A stretch of 34,818 nt of DNA. Source: CAYMKL01 sp964390805 (GTDB lineage Bacteria > Chloroflexota > Anaerolineae > VGOG01). Shown here piece by piece: positions 23,487-31,806 of this stretch. Position numbers and translations under genes: made by a program. The notes under the pieces were generated by a model. It was not told the origin of the DNA. It ran no database searches and was given only the letters and a program-made list of their open reading frames with translations. Position 1 is the stretch's first letter. Each line of letters opens with the position of its first letter. The DNA lies in the NCBI GenBank assembly GCA_964390805.1, contig CAYMKL010000076.1:1-34818 (forward strand), read 5' to 3'.

Positions 23487-24265
23487 CGTGCCGTTTCCTC
23501 CCCCAGATAGGCCCTGATCACCGTTTCGTTGCGACGGATTTCCTCTGGCGTCCCCTCAGCGATCTTCAGCCCAAAGTCCAGCACTACGGCCCGGTCGGCG
23601 ATGTCCATGACCAATCCCATGTCATGTTCGATCAACAGGATGGTCTTGCCATGACGCTCGTGGATGTCCAGGATGAAGCGGGCCATGTCTTCTTTCTCTT
23701 CCTGATTCATGCCTGTCATTGGTTCGTCGAGCAGCAACAGTCGCGGCTCCATAGCCAGCGCGCGGCCCAGTTCGACGCGCTTGCGCAAGCCATAGGGCAG
23801 GGTTCCGACGACGGCCTTGCGGATGTGTTCTATCTCGAGAAAGTCAATGATCTCTTCCACAACCTGGCGGTGGGCAATGTCCTCACGGTGAGCCGGCCCC
23901 CAGTACAACAGGCTTTGCAGAAGCCCGGCCCGCATGTGAATGTGGCGCGCGGCCATCAAGTTGTCCAATGTGCTCAGGCCGGTGTACAGAGCGATGTTCT
24001 GAAATGTGCGGGCGATGCCCAGTTGGGCGATGCGATGGGGGGACAGGCGGGTGAGGTCGTGCCCCTCGAAGATGATCCCGCCTTTGTCTGGACGATAGAA
24101 GTTGTTGATGCAGTTAAGCATTGAGGTCTTGCCAGCGCCATTGGGGCCGATGATGGCCAGGATTTCCCCCTCGCGCATATCGAAACTGACGCCGGTCAGG
24201 GCTTGGATCCCCCCGAAGCTCAGCGAGACGTTCTGCACACTCAGGTGAACGGAATCAGTGGCCAC
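23483..24265 (-). CDS. livG: Branched-chain amino-acid-type ABC transporter ATPase LivG
   Basis: A 260-residue ABC ATPase with Walker A GPNGAGKTSM, Walker B RLLLLDEPMTGM and H-loop LIEHDMG. The usual LSGG signature is replaced by LPYGLRKRVELGRAL, a normal LivG variant. GTG 24265 is the start, preceded by AAGGA. It is the first gene of the uptake operon, 66 bp below the promoter. Confidence 0.95.
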   Translation of the reverse strand: MATDSVHLSVQNVSLSFGGIQALTGVSFDMREGEILAIIGPNGAGKTSMLNCINNFYRPDKGGIIFEGHDLTRLSPHRIAQLGIARTFQNIALYTGLSTLDNLMAARHIHMRAGLLQSLLYWGPAHREDIAHRQVVEEIIDFLEIEHIRKAVVGTLPYGLRKRVELGRALAMEPRLLLLDEPMTGMNQEEKEDMARFILDIHERHGKTILLIEHDMGLVMDIADRAVVLDFGLKIAEGTPEEIRRNETVIRAYLGEETAR

Positions 24266-24330
24266 AAGTATCCTTTCTGGCTGGCTATCTCTGAAGACTT
24301 GCTATCTATGAAGAGTCAATACTTGCCCCA

Positions 24331-24359
24331 AATATACTATGAGTACCTGAATCTGTCAA
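24331..24359 (-). promoter_or_regulatory. Sigma-70 promoter of Liv/CoA-ligase operon
   Basis: Minus strand TTGACA (24359-24354), 17-bp spacer, TATATT (24336-24331). It lies in the 101-bp gap after the propeller-cytochrome gene and upstream of livG. Confidence 0.75.
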
Positions 24360-24366
24360 GCGAGGG

Positions 24367-26400
24367 TCATTCCGCAAACGGCAGCGCCAGCATGAAGGCG
24401 ATCAGGTCTTGTATCTCGGCCTCGCCTAGCAGGCCGCTCACGTCGTGCTCGCTCCCTGAGCTGGGATGGGTGATGGCCTCGTAGAGCGTGGCCGCGCTGC
24501 CGTCGTGAAAGTAGGGCGCGCTGTCGTACAGACCGCGCAGCGTGGGCGTGTCGAACTCCGGGCCGATCCGCTCGTCGTCGGTGGCCGTTCCCACGTCGTG
24601 AGTCTGACGGTCGGTGTAGAAGGGCGGAGGGTGACACTCGATGCAGCCCAACTCCGGATCATCGAAGATCGCCTTCCCCCGCTCCTCGGCCTCGGTCAGG
24701 GGCTCGCCGTGAGCGTGGGCTGGACTCAACGGGATTTGCAAGGCGTCTATGAAAGTGGCCAGGCAGTCCAGGTCGAAAGCGCGGCCCTGGTTGGGCAGGT
24801 GGTTCACGCAGTCGGGGGGCGATAGGGAGCAGTTCATCTCCCCGTCAATCAGCCCGCTGCCGAAGTTCTCTTTGCGATTGGCAAACTCCGAATCGGCGGA
24901 CTCGTCCCACTCCCCAGACCAGCGCAGGGGGTAGGTCTGGATCATGCCCAGCAAGCTGGTGGTGTTGCGCGGCCCCGCGAAGCCGAAGAACCAGGTGCGC
25001 CCGTCGTGCTCGCCCTCGAAGTGGCAGGTGTTACAACTGATCCACTGGGCGCGAGACAGACGCGGGTCGTCGCTGGTGTGGAACAAACGCTTGCCGTTCA
25101 GCAAGATCGGCGGCAGGGGGATGTCGGTGACGGCGATGACGGAGGTCACAGCATAAGCGGCGGTGTCTATGACCGAAACCGTTCCCGCTAGAGTGTTGTT
25201 GACGTAGGCCGTGGCGCCGTCGGGCGACATGACGATGCCGCGCGGGTTGTCGCCCACCTCGATGTGGGCCACGAGCCGGGAGCTGGTCAGGCTCATCACC
25301 GAAATGTCGTTGCTGGCGGCGTTGAGCACCCACAGCTCCTCACCATCTGGAGTAAGGGCAGCGTCGAAAGGCAACCCCACGCCGGGCGGATCCAGAGTGC
25401 CCAGGTCGAGCTGCCGCCCCACCAAATGCTGCTGTGTCGTCAGGTCAATGAGCGAGACCAGCGGGAAGACGGTGGTGTCGAAGGTGAGAGCGCGATTGGA
25501 GGTGTTGGAGCGGGTGTGGGCGACGTAGGCGCAGGGAGGAGGACTTCCCGCGCCGTCGGGCGAGAGGACGATGGATTGGGCCAGGTTGCTGTCGGGCCAG
25601 AGTTGGATGTTGTAGGTTGCAGGTTGTAGGTTGGATATTGGATATTGGATATTGGGTATCGGGTATTGGATATTGATTGACCGGCTGGGTGATTGGCCTT
25701 TGAGGATTAGGGGTAGATAGATGCGGGGGCGGGCCAGGGAGATGACGCTGACCTGGCCGGTGAGGAGGTGAGTGACGTAGAGGGTGCGGCCGTCATCGCT
25801 GATGGCTAGGCCGCTGGGGCGGTCGGCTACGGGGAGGGTGTTGACGGTCTCGAAAGTGGTGGTGTCCAGAGTGGTTAGGCGGTCAGCGCCCTGCTCGGCC
25901 ACGTAGAGGTGGTCGCCGTTTGGGCTGACGAGGACGCCGTAGGGCCGGTCGCCGACAGCAACCTCGGTGATAACAGTGCGGGTGCTCAGGTCCACGACCG
26001 AGACGCTATCGGAGCCTCGATTGGCGACGTAGGCGCGGCGGCCCGCGTCGTCCACAGCCACAGTGCGCGGATCCACGCCCACCCCGATCTCTACGACCCT
26101 CTCCTCTTCCCCCCCAGGGCTGGGGGGGACTGAGGGGGGGCGTACGGTGTCAACTATGGATAACGAATTGGAATCGGGATTTACCACCAGACAAAAAGCG
26201 CCATCGGCTGTTGCAGCGATGGCGGAGCTAGATCGTTTGATAACGGTTTGGGCTGCCAACTTGGAAGGGCGAGGCGATACCAGGCCCCACAGAAGAAACC
26301 CCAGCAAGAATAGCAATAACAGCCACTCCACTGAGCGGGCTTTTGTTCCGGCCCCAGGCCGGTTGGTCTTATTCGATCCCTTTCTGTAGTGAGATCCCAT
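24367..26400 (-). CDS. Membrane-anchored beta-propeller protein with C-terminal di-haem c domain
   Basis: A 677-residue product from ATG 26400 (GGAGG upstream; a 25-codon upstream extension is less likely). One membrane segment (about 24-42, WLLLLFLLGFLLWGLV) anchors or exports it. Residues 55-440 carry YVTN-type propeller repeats (RRAYVANRGSDSVSVVDL, DHLYVAEQGADRLTTLD). Two CxxCH motifs follow, C456NTCH and C586IECH, in a cytochrome c peroxidase/MauG-like region that ends near a di-haem-type PYFHDGSAATL segment. It probably acts in extracytoplasmic electron transfer or oxidation and needs the Ccm machinery encoded just upstream. The propeller has two low-complexity insertions, near residue 88 and near residues 240-262. 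Confidence 0.85.
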   Translation of the reverse strand: MGSHYRKGSNKTNRPGAGTKARSVEWLLLLFLLGFLLWGLVSPRPSKLAAQTVIKRSSSAIAATADGAFCLVVNPDSNSLSIVDTVRPPSVPPSPGGEEERVVEIGVGVDPRTVAVDDAGRRAYVANRGSDSVSVVDLSTRTVITEVAVGDRPYGVLVSPNGDHLYVAEQGADRLTTLDTTTFETVNTLPVADRPSGLAISDDGRTLYVTHLLTGQVSVISLARPRIYLPLILKGQSPSRSINIQYPIPNIQYPISNLQPATYNIQLWPDSNLAQSIVLSPDGAGSPPPCAYVAHTRSNTSNRALTFDTTVFPLVSLIDLTTQQHLVGRQLDLGTLDPPGVGLPFDAALTPDGEELWVLNAASNDISVMSLTSSRLVAHIEVGDNPRGIVMSPDGATAYVNNTLAGTVSVIDTAAYAVTSVIAVTDIPLPPILLNGKRLFHTSDDPRLSRAQWISCNTCHFEGEHDGRTWFFGFAGPRNTTSLLGMIQTYPLRWSGEWDESADSEFANRKENFGSGLIDGEMNCSLSPPDCVNHLPNQGRAFDLDCLATFIDALQIPLSPAHAHGEPLTEAEERGKAIFDDPELGCIECHPPPFYTDRQTHDVGTATDDERIGPEFDTPTLRGLYDSAPYFHDGSAATLYEAITHPSSGSEHDVSGLLGEAEIQDLIAFMLALPFAE
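25628..25680. repeat. In-gene tandem TTGGATATTGGA-type repeat
   Basis: Short units TTGGATA/TTGGGTA repeat in frame inside the propeller gene and code for NIQYPIPNIQYPISNLQ-like residues between blades. Units GGTTGTAGGTTG at 25614-25632 resemble the hairpin at 15792-15820. Confidence 0.75.
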
Positions 26401-26581
26401 GCTTCTTCCCTCCCCACCTCCGGTGGTCTCCCTGTTGAGCGTTGATACTGCCTGCCGGAATGGCTTGGAACTCAAGCTCTAGGCTATGAAGAACAAAGGA
26501 CGCTGAAATAGCCTGGTTCAGCGCCCTTGATGAAGTCCAAGAATGTATTCGGGTAACTGCAGAGTAATTTGTATTGCAGCA

Positions 26582-26602
26582 CCACAGCTTGGAAAGCTGT
26601 GG
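26582..26602 (-). terminator. Stem-loop downstream of ccmD
   Basis: CCACAGCTT, loop 3 bases, AAGCTGTGG is a perfect 9-bp stem 24 bp past the ccmD stop. A T-run is lacking, so termination would be inefficient. The rest of the 225-bp spacer 26401-26625 shows no supported gene. Confidence 0.5.
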
Positions 26603-26625
26603 CTCTTTCACCGTCAGAATGGAAG

Positions 26626-26772
26626 TTACTTTTGCCTGGTCTCCAGGACTCGCCTCAGGGATTCAATCTCCCTCTGCAGGCCCTTCTGCCGTCGGGCGAT
26701 GTTGAAGACGAAGACGAAGGTCAAGACCCAAAAAACTGCGTACGCGGCGAAAAGGTAAACCAGATTTCCCAT
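26626..26772 (-). CDS. ccmD: CcmD-like small membrane protein
   Basis: A 48-residue protein missed by simple length cut-offs. It has one membrane helix (LVYLFAAYAVFWVLTFVFVF), then a basic RRQKGLQREIESLRRVLE amphipathic helix, the usual CcmD plan. AGGAGG overlapping the ccmC stop region precedes ATG 26772. CcmD helps release holo-CcmE from CcmC during cytochrome c maturation. Position directly after ccmC supports the call. Confidence 0.85.
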   Translation of the reverse strand: MGNLVYLFAAYAVFWVLTFVFVFNIARRQKGLQREIESLRRVLETRQK

Positions 26773-26785
26773 TGTTCATAACCTC

Positions 26786-27469
26786 CTATCGGCTTAGTTC
26801 ATGCTTCAGTTGCTCCACTTCATCAGTCAACTGCTCGAGATGCATGCGGTGGACAAGTAGGGTGAAATAGAGCAGAGTGAAAGTCCCAATGCAGAAGAGC
26901 ATAGTGATCAACATCGGTGTGGCCAGGCTGAAGCCCTGGCTATCCAGGATTACCGGATGAATGGTCCGCCACCAGCGGATAGCCATGAAGGTGATGGGCA
27001 CACTGACGAAGCCCACGATGCCGTGGACGGCAGCGAAGCGGGCCTGGCGGGCCTCATCGTCAATGGCGTTGCGGAGCATCAGATAAGAGACGTAGATCAA
27101 CCACAGGATGGTGCTGGTGGTGAGGCGGGGATCCCAGGTCCACCACACGTTCCAGGCCACCTTGGCCCAGATGGAGCCGCTGATGATGGCCATAGTCATA
27201 AATGTAACTCCTACCTCCACCGAGGAGAGGCCCACTATATCCCATTTGCGCGCCCCCTTCCACAGATAGGCAATGCTGGCGATCAGGGTGACGAAGAAGG
27301 CGAAGAAGCCCACCCAGGCCGAGGACACGTGGAAATAGAAAATGCGCTGCATGTCGCCCATAGTCCGCTCCGTGGGGGCGTAGACGAAAACCATGTAGAG
27401 CGCCACAATCATGGCGATAGCGCTGGCCCAGGTAAGAAAATCGCTCAGGCGATGGTTTTTGACGGTCAT
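26786..27469 (-). CDS. ccmC: Haem-handling protein CcmC
   Basis: A 227-residue protein with six hydrophobic helices. The tryptophan-rich WWD segment reads WNVWWTWDPRLTTSTILWLI, and histidines flank it (YFHVSSAWVGF; TIHPVIL), as in haem-handling proteins. CcmC loads haem onto CcmE outside the membrane. GGAGG is 4 bases before ATG 27469, and ccmD follows at once. Confidence 0.95.
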   Translation of the reverse strand: MTVKNHRLSDFLTWASAIAMIVALYMVFVYAPTERTMGDMQRIFYFHVSSAWVGFFAFFVTLIASIAYLWKGARKWDIVGLSSVEVGVTFMTMAIISGSIWAKVAWNVWWTWDPRLTTSTILWLIYVSYLMLRNAIDDEARQARFAAVHGIVGFVSVPITFMAIRWWRTIHPVILDSQGFSLATPMLITMLFCIGTFTLLYFTLLVHRMHLEQLTDEVEQLKHELSR

Positions 27470-27559
27470 AGAGCCTCCCTTCGATCCTGCTCCCGTCGGA
27501 TCGCCAGATCCGGCGGCATCTGGCCTGGATTTGGCAATCCAGGCCGAGCGAGGTGGGAA

Positions 27560-28231
27560 CTACTCCTCCACCACGTAATCAAAGGTCATAAAGGATATGG
27601 CTAAGAATACCACGTCGAAGACGGCCAGCAGCCTCACCCAATGGGCGATCTCTGAGAATAGCAAGCCATCGAGGATGCCGCCGGTGGCTTTGACGGCGGC
27701 GATCATGGCCGGCACCACGATGGGAAAGAGCAGGACGGGCAACATCACCTCCCGCGACCGCGTGTGGACGGCCATCGCCGAGAAGAGGGTGCCCACCCCG
27801 GCGAAGCCCAGGGTGCCCAGAACGACGATCAGGAGCAAGACGGGCTGGAAGAGGGAGACGTTGAACAGAATGGAGAAGATGGGGAGGATCATGGCCTCCA
27901 CTATCACCATGAAGATGACGTTCCCCAGCATCTTGCCGAAGTAGATGGCGCTACGATCCACCGGGCACAGCAGCAGGCCCTCCATGCACCCCTTGTCCTT
28001 CTCCAGGACGAAAGAGCGGCTCAGACCCAACATCCCTGCGAAGACGAATGTTACCCAGAGGACGCCAGGAGCCACCTTCCGCACGTCCTCGACCCGCAGC
28101 TCGAAGGCGAAACTGAAGATCACGATCACCAGCAGGGAGAAGACGAACATCGAGCTGAGCATCTCTTTGGTGCGCAACTCGACCGCCACGTCTTTTTGGA
28201 CGATGGTCACCACCTTCCGCATAAAACTCAT
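27560..28231 (-). CDS. ccmB: Haem exporter/CcmA-partner permease CcmB
   Basis: A 223-residue, six-helix permease. ATG 28231 overlaps the ccmA stop by 4 bp (ATGA), which is why I prefer it over a 19-codon longer frame. The sequence begins MSFMRKVVTIVQKDVAVELR (family-typical) and contains LGLSRSFVLEKDKGCMEGLLLCPVD. It forms the membrane part of the CcmAB transporter that drives release of haem-loaded CcmE. Confidence 0.93.
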   Translation of the reverse strand: MSFMRKVVTIVQKDVAVELRTKEMLSSMFVFSLLVIVIFSFAFELRVEDVRKVAPGVLWVTFVFAGMLGLSRSFVLEKDKGCMEGLLLCPVDRSAIYFGKMLGNVIFMVIVEAMILPIFSILFNVSLFQPVLLLIVVLGTLGFAGVGTLFSAMAVHTRSREVMLPVLLFPIVVPAMIAAVKATGGILDGLLFSEIAHWVRLLAVFDVVFLAISFMTFDYVVEE

Positions 28232-28992
28232 CGCCCCACCCCGTAGCGGCTGTACGCCTCTCTGAAGCTGGCTACGTCCAGATCGCACTTGTCTGCCTGG
28301 TGAACGATCCGGCCGTTGAACAGAATGGCCGCGCGGTCGCAGAGCTCCAGCCCCCGCGCCAGGTTGTGGGTGGTCATCAGCACGGTGCGCGATCCCGCCC
28401 CCCCTTTCATCCCCAACCCTTCGGCCTTGCTCAGGGCAGGCCTTGGGGGGGAAAGAGGCGGGGGGAGGGACACCAGCACCTCTTTCAACACCTCCGCGGC
28501 GTGTTGATCCAGACCAGTGTAGGGTTCATCCAGCAGCAGGATAGCGGGGTCGTGCAAGAGAGCCCGGGCCAGAGACAGGCGCTGCTGCATGCCACGGGAG
28601 AAGGTGCGCACCAGATCGTGACGGCGATGATCCAGGTCAACACGCTGAAGGAGGGTCGTGATGCTGTCCTCCAGGTCGGGCACTTCGTACATGCGGCCGT
28701 AGAAACGCAGGTTCTCCTCGGCCGAAAGGTCGCCGTATAGGAGGGTCTGGTGGGAGGCCAGGCCGATGCGCCGGCGCACCTCGCTGCCCTGCTTGGTCAG
28801 ATCGCAACCGGCCACCCGCACGCTGCCCCTGGTGGGCCTGGTCAGAGTGGACAGGATGCGGATGAGGGTGGTCTTGCCCGCCCCGTTAGGGCCCACCAGG
28901 GTCAGGAACTCACCCTCGGCCACGTCCAGGTCAACGCCCTCCAGGGCCACCTTGCTGCCGAAGGATTTGACCAGATCGCGCACTTCGATCAT
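28228..28992 (-). CDS. ccmA: Cytochrome c maturation ABC ATPase CcmA
   Basis: A 254-residue ATPase with Walker A GPNGAGKTTL, signature FSRGMQQRLSLARAL (an accepted LSGGQ variant) and Walker B AILLLDEPYTGLD. Between the D-loop region and LMTTHNLARGL the protein carries a 20-odd-residue insertion including PALSKAEG, coded by a short palindromic repeat. ATG 28992 overlaps the ccmF stop (ATGA) and uses an AGGAGG lying in ccmF. It works with CcmB. Confidence 0.93.
   Translation of the reverse strand: MIEVRDLVKSFGSKVALEGVDLDVAEGEFLTLVGPNGAGKTTLIRILSTLTRPTRGSVRVAGCDLTKQGSEVRRRIGLASHQTLLYGDLSAEENLRFYGRMYEVPDLEDSITTLLQRVDLDHRRHDLVRTFSRGMQQRLSLARALLHDPAILLLDEPYTGLDQHAAEVLKEVLVSLPPPLSPPRPALSKAEGLGMKGGAGSRTVLMTTHNLARGLELCDRAAILFNGRIVHQADKCDLDVASFREAYSRYGVGR
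28417..28440. repeat. Short CCTTCG..CTCAGG element inside ccmA
   Basis: CCCTTCGGCCTTGCTCAGGG belongs to the same family as 2021-2046, 5221-5244 and 32258-32282. It is in frame and codes for PALSKAEG in an exposed loop of the ATPase. G/C-rich flanks (CCCCCCCTTTCATCCCC and GGGGGG runs) make a larger palindrome. Confidence 0.75.
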
Positions 28993-31010
28993 CTCCTCCT
29001 AGCCCTCCCGCCTCTTGCCTCCTGCTTCTTGCCTCCTGCCTCCTGTGAATCACCTTGAGCTTTGGACTTTGAGCTTTGAGCTTCACTGGGCCAGATAGCC
29101 ACCGTAGCGCCCACCAACAGGAGCCCCCCGCCGATCCAGAGCCACACCACCAGGGGATTGATCAAGATCTGGAAGGTGGCCGAACCGTCCTCAGCCATAG
29201 ATGCCAGGATCACGTACAAATCCTCTTTGAGACTGGTGCGGATGGCTACCTCGGTGACCCACTGCTCGACGTTCCAATGGAAGTTCTTCTCTGGCACCAG
29301 GGTGGCGATTCTCCTGCTACCCTGGTAGACGCCCAGAGGGGTCGCGAACCGATGTTTGCCCGGCGAATTCTCGACCCAGAACCCCTCGTGCTCCAGAGTG
29401 TAGTCTTTGACAGTCACCGTCTCGCCCTCAGCCAGGGCCACTTGATACTCGGTCTGGTAGAGGGAGGAGCCGACAACGCCCACGGTGATGATGACGATGC
29501 TCAGGTGAACGAGGTAGCCACCGTAGCGCCGGCGGTTCCTGGTGATCAGCCGCCTGAAGGCCAGTAGGTAGTCCTCTCCCGCCGAGCGGTGGCGGGCCAT
29601 TGTGCCCCGCAGAAACTCCCACAGGATGCTGCTGGCCACGAATGCGCAGACAGCGAAAGACACCAGGGCAAAAATCTCTCTGACTCCCAGAACGAAAACC
29701 ACCACTGCGAGGGCAACGGCGATGACACCAGGATAGAGCAGTCTTCGCAGAAGCCGCCCAGATGAAGTTTGTCGCCAACCCAGCAATGGACAGACGCCGA
29801 TGAGGATGACCAGGGCCAGGGACAGAGGGGCCGAGACCCGCTCGAAGAAAGAGGCGCCCAAGGCAACCTGCGTGCCTCGCACGATTTCGCTGATAGTGGG
29901 AAAGATAGTCCCGATGAACACCGCTAAAGCCAGCCCGCCAAAGAGGAGGTTATTGAGAAGGAAGCCAGCCTCGCGGGAAAGCAGCGACTTCATCTCCATT
30001 TTACCAGCCAGCTCTCTACGACGGTAGAAAGTCAGGCCCAGGGAAACAGCCAGGACGACGACGAGAAAAGCCAGGAAGTAGTAACCTATGACTGACTGGC
30101 CGAAGGCGTGGACCGACTGGATGATGCCGCTCCTGGTGACGAAGGTGGCGAAGACGCAGAGAACGAAGGTCATGACAGCCAGGGCGATGTTCCATACTTT
30201 GAAGATGCCTCGCCGCTCTTGCATCGTCGCTGAGTGCAGGAAGGCTGTGCCCACTAGCCAGGGAATGAGGGAGGCGTTCTCCACCGGGTCCCAGCCCCAA
30301 TAACCGCCCCAGCCCAGCTCCAGGTAGGCCCACCATGCGCCCAGGATGATGCCCAGGCCCAGGAAGAGCCAGGAGAAGAGGTTCCACCGCCGGATGCCCC
30401 GTATCCACTTCTCACCCAACTTTCCCGTCACCAGGGCAGCGATGGCGAAGGCGAAGGGCACGGTGTAGGCGGCGTAGCCGACAAACACCACGGGCGGATG
30501 GATGATCATCCAGAAGTTTTCCAACAAGGGATTCATACCGATACCTTCCGCGGGTATGGCGGCGGAGGTGGCGAAGGGGTTGGAGACAACGACCAGAAGA
30601 AGTGCAAAGAAGGCCTGACAAAGAGCCAACGCTGCCAGAGCATAGGGCCTAAGTTCCCGACTCCAACTTTCTTCTCGGCGAGCTATGAGGGCGGAGAAGA
30701 TGGTCAGAAGCCACAGCCAGAGGAGAAGAGACCCTTCTTGCCCGGCCCAGAAGGCTGAGACAGTGTACATGGTCGGCAAGTAGGTGCTGACGTAGCGGTA
30801 CACGTACTCAACCTGAAAGTCGCGGCTTAGCAACAGGTATAGCAAGATGGCCGAGGCCAAAGTGACTAACGCGGCTGTGGCCATAACCCCCTTTTTGGCA
30901 CCCCCTGTCAGTTCCGGAGACCCACGACGGGCTCCTAAGATCGAGACTGTTGCAGTATATATAGAAGTCGCCAAGGCCAGCGCCAAAGCGACAAAGCCGA
31001 TAGTGGTCAT
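28989..31010 (-). CDS. ccmF: Cytochrome c haem lyase subunit CcmF
   Basis: A 673-residue protein with about 15 hydrophobic helices. The WWD-type haem-binding segment reads GWGGYWGWDPVENASLIPWL, with conserved histidine regions (FWMIIHPPVVFVGY; FLHSATMQERRG; LVHLSIVIITVGV). CcmF transfers haem from CcmE to apocytochromes. The tail (SSKSKAQGDSQEAGGKKQEA) is low complexity, coded by tandem CTTGCCTCCTG-type repeats. GGAGG precedes ATG 31010. CcmG/H partners are not in the window. Confidence 0.95.
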   Translation of the reverse strand: MTTIGFVALALALATSIYTATVSILGARRGSPELTGGAKKGVMATAALVTLASAILLYLLLSRDFQVEYVYRYVSTYLPTMYTVSAFWAGQEGSLLLWLWLLTIFSALIARREESWSRELRPYALAALALCQAFFALLLVVVSNPFATSAAIPAEGIGMNPLLENFWMIIHPPVVFVGYAAYTVPFAFAIAALVTGKLGEKWIRGIRRWNLFSWLFLGLGIILGAWWAYLELGWGGYWGWDPVENASLIPWLVGTAFLHSATMQERRGIFKVWNIALAVMTFVLCVFATFVTRSGIIQSVHAFGQSVIGYYFLAFLVVVLAVSLGLTFYRRRELAGKMEMKSLLSREAGFLLNNLLFGGLALAVFIGTIFPTISEIVRGTQVALGASFFERVSAPLSLALVILIGVCPLLGWRQTSSGRLLRRLLYPGVIAVALAVVVFVLGVREIFALVSFAVCAFVASSILWEFLRGTMARHRSAGEDYLLAFRRLITRNRRRYGGYLVHLSIVIITVGVVGSSLYQTEYQVALAEGETVTVKDYTLEHEGFWVENSPGKHRFATPLGVYQGSRRIATLVPEKNFHWNVEQWVTEVAIRTSLKEDLYVILASMAEDGSATFQILINPLVVWLWIGGGLLLVGATVAIWPSEAQSSKSKAQGDSQEAGGKKQEARGGRARRR

Positions 31011-31028
31011 GAGAAATTACCTCCTCGC

Positions 31029-31146
31029 ACACTTCGTAGTGAGACACGGAACGAAGTGAGGTGACGGCCACGTAAAACGTAAAGCGTGAAACGTAAGGTA
31101 TAGCCGCTGTATCTTCACTCACGTTTTACGTTTTACGTTTCACGCA
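31029..31146. repeat. Inverted and tandem repeats between ccmE and ccmF
   Basis: CACTTCGT ... ACGAAGTG (31029-31058) forms one stem. Then CGTAAAACGTAAAGCGTGAAACG units pair in opposite orientation with TTTTACGTTTTACGTTTCACG (31070-31146). The 182-bp spacer 31011-31192 has no supported gene and may moderate ccmF expression. Confidence 0.7.
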
Positions 31147-31192
31147 TCACGTGCCGCTGTCCCGCCATGCAGCCTGACAACAAACCTCTCTG

Positions 31193-31612
31193 TCATTTAG
31201 TCGGGGCTTCTGCCGTGGCCGTTGCTGCACCTTCGTACTTGGATGGGCACTTGAGGAGCAGGTTGCTGGCTTCGAAGGATCCCCCTTCAATGTATCTGCC
31301 CTCAACTATGGCCTCTGCGTCATCTTGAAGCATGTCGGGGCGGGGGCCATTGTAGATCACAGCCAAGGTTCCGCTGGCGTCGGCGATGTTGAACCTGAGC
31401 ATCAATTCTTTGGCGTTCCACTCAATAGTCTCCCCTATAACATCCCCAGCGACCCTCACTGTCTGCTCCGATGGCCCTTCGGCCCTCACTTCCTCAACGG
31501 TCAGGTAATAGGCCGTCGAGCCGCCGATGCTGCTGACGATGAGATAGCCCACCGCCAGCACGATGATGGCTCCGCCTACGATGAATTTGCTTCGTGTTCT
31601 AAGTGCGGTCAT
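31193..31612 (-). CDS. ccmE: Haem chaperone CcmE, CxxxY type
   Basis: A 139-residue protein from ATG 31612 (GGAGGATTGTCA before it; a TTG two codons upstream is less likely). It has one N-terminal membrane helix, then an OB-fold domain (YYLTVEEV, VRVAGDVIGETIEW, LRFNIADASGTLAVIYNGPRPDM, AIVEGRYIEGG). The haem-attachment motif is K-C122-PSK-Y126, so Cys replaces the usual His of HxxxY. This variant is known in some bacteria and archaea. It carries haem from CcmC to CcmF. First gene of the ccm operon. Confidence 0.93.
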   Translation of the reverse strand: MTALRTRSKFIVGGAIIVLAVGYLIVSSIGGSTAYYLTVEEVRAEGPSEQTVRVAGDVIGETIEWNAKELMLRFNIADASGTLAVIYNGPRPDMLQDDAEAIVEGRYIEGGSFEASNLLLKCPSKYEGAATATAEAPTK

Positions 31613-31644
31613 TGACAATCCTCCTCGTTTCTCTACCTGAACAG

Positions 31645-31673
31645 ACTATAGCACAAAAGCCCTCTGCTGTCAA
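31645..31673 (-). promoter_or_regulatory. Sigma-70 promoter of ccm operon
   Basis: Minus strand TTGACA (31673-31668), 17-bp spacer, TATAGT (31650-31645). Transcription would start about 25 bases above the ccmE ATG. Confidence 0.75.
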
Positions 31674-31728
31674 TTTCAGGCCAGCATTGAGCCTCATTTG
31701 GATCTTGAAAACGCCTGAACAGGGAAGC

Positions 31729-31752
31729 GGGCCGGAGCATAAGCTCCAGCCC
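31729..31752 (-). terminator. Stem-loop downstream of ferredoxin reductase gene
   Basis: GGGCCGGAGC, loop ATAA, GCTCCAGCCC forms a 10-bp stem with one wobble pair, 55 bp past the reductase stop and before the ccm promoter. No strong T-run; it may also be a dispersed repeat. Confidence 0.5.
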
Positions 31753-31806
31753 ACTCATTCTGAAAACTGAGCCCACAAACCGACAGGTACTTGCGCACCT
31801 CGCTTC

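Noticed and set aside
26401..26625. Riboswitch upstream of the propeller-cytochrome gene
   Set aside because: The GC-rich leader has some pairing potential but I could not match any known riboswitch core.
31029..31146. CRISPR-like array in ACGTAAAACG units
   Set aside because: Units are very short, degenerate, partly inverted and without regular spacers, so it is a palindromic repeat, not CRISPR.
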